The notes under the pieces were generated by a model. It ran no database searches and was not told the DNA's origin. It worked only from the letters and a program-made list of their open reading frames with translations. Below are positions 14,993 through 18,785 of a DNA stretch of 18,785 nucleotides, one piece after another. Each line of letters opens with the position of its first letter. Within the stretch, counting starts at the first letter, position 1. Origin of the DNA: Candidatus Equinaster intestinalis (lineage in GTDB: Bacteria > Bacillota_A > Clostridia > Oscillospirales > Acutalibacteraceae); assembly GCA_018065375.1 (NCBI GenBank), contig JAGHTJ010000068.1, forward strand, positions 1 through 18,785, in the 5' to 3' direction. A program made the translations under genes and the position numbers.

Positions 14993-16498
14993 ATGGGAAA
15001 AAACGAAGCAGTTTATAAAAAAAGAAAAGTTAAAAAGGGTTCTCACGAAAGAAAACCGTCAACGGCTTCCTATGAGCAGGAGGCCTATTACGGCAACGCA
15101 AAATACGGTGAGGACGAGTATATTGATATAAACAGTTTTTCCACCGTAAAAAAGGAAAAACCGAAAAAGACCCCCAAAACCTTTATAGGCAGATTTTGGG
15201 AAAAAAGGGAAAAGTGGCAGAAAATCGTTATTATAGCCGTTTTGGTGCTTGCGATTTTATGCTCTGCGGGTTACGCCGTTTTCAATTACTATGCCTCGAA
15301 AATCAACCGCGATGATGATTTTAATAAGCTTAACGATGCAGACCTCGGTATTGATTCGGTAATTGATGAAAACGTATTCAATATTGCCCTTTTCGGTATT
15401 GATACAAGAGATGTTAACGGAACACAGAGTAACAGTGACTCAATGATGATTTTGAGCCTTAATAAAAAGAACAATACCATAAAGCTTGTTTCAATTATGA
15501 GGGATAGCTTCGTTCCCACCGAGCGAAACGGTCAGAAAATTTATGCCAAAATAAATGCCGCCTATTCCTATGGCGGACCCGCAAATGCGGTTAAAACGAT
15601 AAATAAGTGCTTCGGCCTTGATATAAGCGAGTATGCAACGGTTAATTTCTTCGGTATGGCGGATATTATAGATGCAGTCGGCGGAGTTTACTGTAAGGTA
15701 ACATACGATGAAATTCACTGCAAAATAAGCATAAACGAGCATATCCGAAATCAATGCCATTCCCTTAAAATAGACCCCACGCCCTATCTTGTTAAAAAAG
15801 AGGGCGAGCAGCTTTTAAACGGTATTCAGGCGGTAGCTTATGCGAGAATAAGATATGCTAAAAACTGGCAGGGAACAAGCAACGATTTCGGCAGAACCGA
15901 GCGTCAGCGCTATGTAATGCAGCAGCTTCTTGATAAGGCGCTCGAAATGGATTTTTCGAGCTATCCGAGCCTTGTAGACAAGCTGGCTCCCCTTGTTAAA
16001 ACCTCCTTCAGCAATAAGGAGCTTTTGAGTCTCGCTTCCTTCCTCCGCCAGAAGCCCACCATGGAAACAAGTCGTGTGCCCTCGAATGAGTATATTATAA
16101 ACTCCGATTTCAGACCCTACGGAGGTTCAACCGTTTATTATAACTACGAATATGCCGGCAAGGTGCTCAAAGCATTCCTTTATGACGGTATAACTCCCGA
16201 GGATTATATTAAGCAAAACGGTGTGGATAAAACCGAGTGGTTTAATGTTAAATCGGGAGGCGGCAGCATAAAAACCACATCGAAATCAAATTCGGGCAGT
16301 AAAAAGCAGAATGATGATGACGATGACGAGCCACTGCCGGTTGAAAGCGAAATGCCGGTTGAGAGCGAACCCGAAATCGGCGATACTTCAAGCGGTGAGC
16401 CGGTTACAAGCGAAACCGTAAGTGAGGCGCCCGAAGTTTCGAGTGAAATAACCGTAAGCAGTACGGAAACATCGGAAACCGAAACAACAGAAGAATAA
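14993..16498 (+). CDS. LCP-family (LytR-CpsA-Psr) cell wall polymer ligase with acidic Ser/Thr/Glu-rich tail
   Basis: A 501-residue membrane protein predicted to transfer teichoic-acid-like or capsular polymers from undecaprenyl carriers to peptidoglycan outside the cell. Seen: a basic cytosolic N-terminus (1-76) with many Lys/Arg; one transmembrane segment (about 77-97); and an LCP domain (about 128-315) with FGIDTRD (134-140), NSDSMMILSL (147-156), SIMRDSFV (167-174, R170), YARIRY (283-288), and DFGRTERQR (298-306). These Asp/Arg residues match the family's lipid-pyrophosphate and metal sites. From about 421 the protein is low-complexity: Gly/Ser, then five Asp, then PVESE repeats and a Ser/Thr/Glu tail, rather than a LytR_C domain. 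GAGGG (14982-14986) precedes ATG 14993. It has its own promoter and terminator and so is probably a single-gene unit. Confidence 0.93.
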   Translation: MGKNEAVYKKRKVKKGSHERKPSTASYEQEAYYGNAKYGEDEYIDINSFSTVKKEKPKKTPKTFIGRFWEKREKWQKIVIIAVLVLAILCSAGYAVFNYYASKINRDDDFNKLNDADLGIDSVIDENVFNIALFGIDTRDVNGTQSNSDSMMILSLNKKNNTIKLVSIMRDSFVPTERNGQKIYAKINAAYSYGGPANAVKTINKCFGLDISEYATVNFFGMADIIDAVGGVYCKVTYDEIHCKISINEHIRNQCHSLKIDPTPYLVKKEGEQLLNGIQAVAYARIRYAKNWQGTSNDFGRTERQRYVMQQLLDKALEMDFSSYPSLVDKLAPLVKTSFSNKELLSLASFLRQKPTMETSRVPSNEYIINSDFRPYGGSTVYYNYEYAGKVLKAFLYDGITPEDYIKQNGVDKTEWFNVKSGGGSIKTTSKSNSGSKKQNDDDDDEPLPVESEMPVESEPEIGDTSSGEPVTSETVSEAPEVSSEITVSSTETSETETTEE

Positions 16499-16503
16499 AT
16501 ACA

Positions 16504-16542
16504 GCCTGCCGAATTCATTGCGAATTCGGCAGGCATTTTTTT
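16504..16542 (+). terminator. Intrinsic terminator after the LCP gene
   Basis: A perfect 13-bp stem, GCCTGCCGAATTC (16504-16516) and GAATTCGGCAGGC (16522-16534), has an ATTGC loop and is followed by A and seven T. It lies 5 nt after the LCP stop and separates LCP from the LtaS-type gene. Confidence 0.95.
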
Positions 16543-16607
16543 ATCCGTTTTTGATTATTCTTAATTGATGCTTACTTTTTGCGGGGCGACAGTTTTCGAC
16601 AAAATCC

Positions 16608-16635
16608 TTTACTTTTTTTATTATTGTAGTATAAT
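16608..16635 (+). promoter_or_regulatory. Predicted promoter of the LtaS-type gene
   Basis: -35 TTTACT (16608-16613) is 16 nt from a consensus -10 TATAAT (16630-16635). Predicted start near 16642. The ATG at 16650 would then have a leader of only about 8 nt without a ribosome site, which supports the TTG at 16668. Confidence 0.75.
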
Positions 16636-16667
16636 TAAAATGAATTTTTATGCAAGGGGAAATATTC

Positions 16668-18695
16668 TTGGCAAGTATAAACGATTTTTTCAAAAAGGCG
16701 AGCTTCAAAGGCGAAGTGGCAACGGTTTTTCTGATGCCGCTTGTTATGACATATTATGAACTCGTATTTAAAATTTCAACCTCCGATAAGGCTTTTTCAC
16801 TCGGTACATTGTTCACGGTAATTTACAGTATAGCCATCGGTCTTTTCCTTTATTTGCTATGCTCGATTTCCAAAAAAAGAAAAACAAACCGCATAATTGC
16901 AATCTGTATTATGATAGTTTTGGCGGTTGTCTTTTTAATTGAATATTTTGTTTTCAAGCAGTTTAAGATTTTCTATGATGTAAATACCGTTCTGGGCGGC
17001 GCCGGCGGGGTTGCTACGGGATTTTGGAAAGAAACTCTTGCCCTTATTTTCTCGTGGGACGGTTTGCTCAAAATCGCGCTTTACGCTCTGCCTATAATCC
17101 TCTATAGTTATCTCGGCAAGCTTTTTGCACCCGCCAAGGGAACAAACGCCTGCCGCAGAATTTTTGCGGCGTTGCTTGCCCTTATTATTACCCTTTTAAA
17201 TACCGGCATTTTGCTTATAACCCCTGTGGGAGATAAATACAGCAAGGAATATAATTTCCAGGACGCCGTTTCAAATTTCGGACTTATTACGGCTCTGCGT
17301 CTCGATATTTTCAAAGGGGACGACAGCGGAGAATTCACAGAGCCCGAAAAGGAAAACGAAAACAGCGAAAGCAGTGGCTCAAAGCCGGTTGTAGACCCCA
17401 TAATCTATAAAGATAATGTTATGAATATAGATTTTGATGCTCTTTCCAAAAACGCCTCGAAAAAGCTTCGTGATTTGGATAAATATGTTGCGTCCCTTAC
17501 TCCCTCGAAGCAAAACGAGTATATCGGTATGTTTAAGGGCAAAAACCTTATATTTATAACTGCCGAGGCATTTGCCGCCGAGGTTATCGACCCCGATATT
17601 ACCCCAACCCTTTACCGTATGGCAACCAAGGGCATAAACTTTACCGATTATTACCAGCAGGCCTCCTCCGGAACTACGGGCGGCGAGTATCAAAACCTTT
17701 TCGGTATGTTGCCCACGGCGGGCGGAATGTCGGTAAAGAATACGGCAACACATAATAACTATTTCACAATGGGAAATCAGCTGAACCGCCTCGGTTATTA
17801 CGGCAAGGCGTATCATGCCAACTCGCATACATTCTATGACCGCAATAAAACCCATATTAACCTCGGCTATAGTGACGGTTTTATGGGCTACGGCAGCGGA
17901 ATGGAGAAGTATGTTCAGAATTTGTGGCCGCAAAGCGACATCGAAGCAATTAAAGGAATTTTTTCCGAGTGCTCAGATAAGGAACATTTTAATATATATT
18001 ATATGTCGGTAAGCGGTCATAACAATTATTCCACCACCTCCAACAGTATGACCAAGAAAAACTGGGAGGTAATAAACAATATCCCTAAGCTTAAGGGAAA
18101 AAGCGATGAGATAAAGGGTTATTATGCCGCACAGTATGAGCTCGATAAGGCGCTCGAATATCTTATCGGTGCCCTCGAAGAAAAGGGAATTGCCGATAAC
18201 ACCGTAATCTGCATAGCGGCAGACCATTTCCCTTACGGACTTGATAACGATGCCAAAATCGGCAATATGCCGTATTTGTCCGAGCTTTACGGCTATAACG
18301 TAGATACTACGATGAAACGAGACCATAACCGCCTTATTATATGGAGCGGTTGCCTTGAAGAAAAAGATCCGATAATAGTTTCTTCGCCCACATCGAGCCT
18401 CGATATATTGCCCACCCTTTCAAACCTTTTCGGAACCGAATTCGATTCACGTCTTCTCCCGGGTCGTGATGTATTTTCCGATGCCGAGGCGCTCGTTTTC
18501 AATACCGGATATGATTGGAAAACCGATCTCGGTACATATACCTCCTCAACCGGTGAATTTGTTGCAAATGAGGGAGTTACGGTGCCCGAGGGATATGTGG
18601 AGCGTATAAAGGGCGTTGTAAGAAATAAGATAAAATTCTGCACCGATGCCCTCGATACCGATTATTACGCCCATCTTTTCGGTAAAAACAAATAA
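16668..18695 (+). CDS. LtaS-type sulfatase-family phosphoglycerol transferase (five-TM plus extracellular domain)
   Basis: A 675-residue alkaline-phosphatase-superfamily membrane enzyme of the lipoteichoic acid synthase type, expected to move glycerol-phosphate from phosphatidylglycerol to a surface glycolipid or polymer. Seen: five hydrophobic segments in the first 200 residues; an acidic Glu/Ser linker; then an extracellular domain with LIFITAEAF (E300, metal), SSGTTGGE (T336, candidate nucleophile aligning with LtaS KTSDSE), MSVSGHNNY (H451), and IAADHFPYG (D519, H520, metal ligands). All ligands of a working enzyme appear present. Start: the frame opens at ATG 16650, but AAGGGGA (16654-16660) lies downstream of it and 7 nt before TTG 16668, so the TTG is preferred. 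If ATG is used the protein is 681 residues. The acceptor is not evident: teichoic acid or another glycerophosphate polymer. Confidence 0.9.
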   Translation: MASINDFFKKASFKGEVATVFLMPLVMTYYELVFKISTSDKAFSLGTLFTVIYSIAIGLFLYLLCSISKKRKTNRIIAICIMIVLAVVFLIEYFVFKQFKIFYDVNTVLGGAGGVATGFWKETLALIFSWDGLLKIALYALPIILYSYLGKLFAPAKGTNACRRIFAALLALIITLLNTGILLITPVGDKYSKEYNFQDAVSNFGLITALRLDIFKGDDSGEFTEPEKENENSESSGSKPVVDPIIYKDNVMNIDFDALSKNASKKLRDLDKYVASLTPSKQNEYIGMFKGKNLIFITAEAFAAEVIDPDITPTLYRMATKGINFTDYYQQASSGTTGGEYQNLFGMLPTAGGMSVKNTATHNNYFTMGNQLNRLGYYGKAYHANSHTFYDRNKTHINLGYSDGFMGYGSGMEKYVQNLWPQSDIEAIKGIFSECSDKEHFNIYYMSVSGHNNYSTTSNSMTKKNWEVINNIPKLKGKSDEIKGYYAAQYELDKALEYLIGALEEKGIADNTVICIAADHFPYGLDNDAKIGNMPYLSELYGYNVDTTMKRDHNRLIIWSGCLEEKDPIIVSSPTSSLDILPTLSNLFGTEFDSRLLPGRDVFSDAEALVFNTGYDWKTDLGTYTSSTGEFVANEGVTVPEGYVERIKGVVRNKIKFCTDALDTDYYAHLFGKNK

Positions 18696-18737
18696 AAAAC
18701 GTCAATTAAAATTGTTCAAAATTTTTATAAAAATCTT

Positions 18738-18766
18738 TTGAAAAATATTGATTTTTTATCTAAAAT
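18738..18766 (+). promoter_or_regulatory. Possible promoter for a gene right of the window
   Basis: TTGAAA (18738-18743) is 17 nt from TAAAAT (18761-18766) in the AT-rich DNA after the LtaS-type gene. The region is so AT-rich that a chance match is quite possible, and the downstream gene is not in the window. Confidence 0.4.
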
Positions 18767-18785
18767 GTTGTAAATTATATTTAGA

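Noticed and set aside
18700..18785. AT-only hairpins after the LtaS-type gene as a terminator
   Set aside because: The stems are only A-T pairs of about 6 bp without a clear T-run pattern in such AT-rich DNA; not convincing.
1..18785. tRNA or rRNA genes, CRISPR arrays, insertion sequences, phage genes, replication origin
   Set aside because: Read on both strands; no tRNA-like fold with CCA-end context, no regularly spaced repeats beyond those listed, no transposase or integrase, and no DnaA-box cluster was seen. The cloverleaf at 8479-8564 is not a tRNA: it has 8-bp arms with 3-4 nt loops and no conserved T-loop sequence.

Overview
The window looks like part of a chromosome from an anaerobic, Gram-positive member of the Bacillota, most likely a clostridium of the Oscillospiraceae/Ruminococcaceae type. 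The support is: strong SigA-type promoters (TTGACA/TATAAT-like, often with an extended TGn), GGAGG-type ribosome binding sites, a dimeric-type glycyl-tRNA synthetase, an LCP wall-polymer ligase, an LtaS-type sulfatase, and split half-size chromate transporters. TGA ends several genes, so the standard bacterial code applies. No transposase, phage gene, tRNA, rRNA or CRISPR array was seen, and no gene-free stretch exceeds 300 bases.

Layout. (1) 43-7299, plus strand: glyS, a Na/Pi cotransporter with a C-terminal PhoU-like domain, and a 1338-residue secreted protein whose C-terminus is an acetyl-xylan-esterase/cephalosporin-deacetylase-like hydrolase. It ends at a good intrinsic terminator. (2) 7374-8362, plus strand: a very strong promoter, preceded by a short direct repeat, drives the ribosomal protein pair rplM-rpsI. 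(3) 8375-8564: a convergent junction with two simple hairpins and then an 86-nt element that folds as a perfect cloverleaf (one closing stem and three inner hairpins). (4) 8571-12348, minus strand: two tandem cytoplasmic SGNH/GDSL esterase paralogues, and upstream of them a divergent SLC1/DAACS-type transporter with an extra N-terminal domain resembling an RsbW-type ATPase fold. (5) 12417-14915, plus strand: from a promoter back-to-back with the transporter promoter, a tightly coupled cluster of two half-size ChrA proteins, a small unknown protein and a membrane-anchored EndA-like nuclease. (6) 14934-18695, plus strand: an LCP-family protein with an acidic tail, a strong terminator, and an LtaS-type five-TM sulfatase with its own promoter.

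How the genes fit together. Three predicted carbohydrate esterases, one secreted and two cytosolic, suggest use of acetylated plant polysaccharides or their oligosaccharides; they are separate transcription units, so this is inference. LCP and LtaS both act on cell-surface polymers on the outer face of the membrane. The points most worth following up are the cloverleaf DNA/RNA element, the transporter with an N-terminal ATPase-like domain and altered cation/substrate motifs, the Asp-to-Glu change at the catalytic acid of one SGNH paralogue, and the chrA-chrA-unknown-nuclease cluster.
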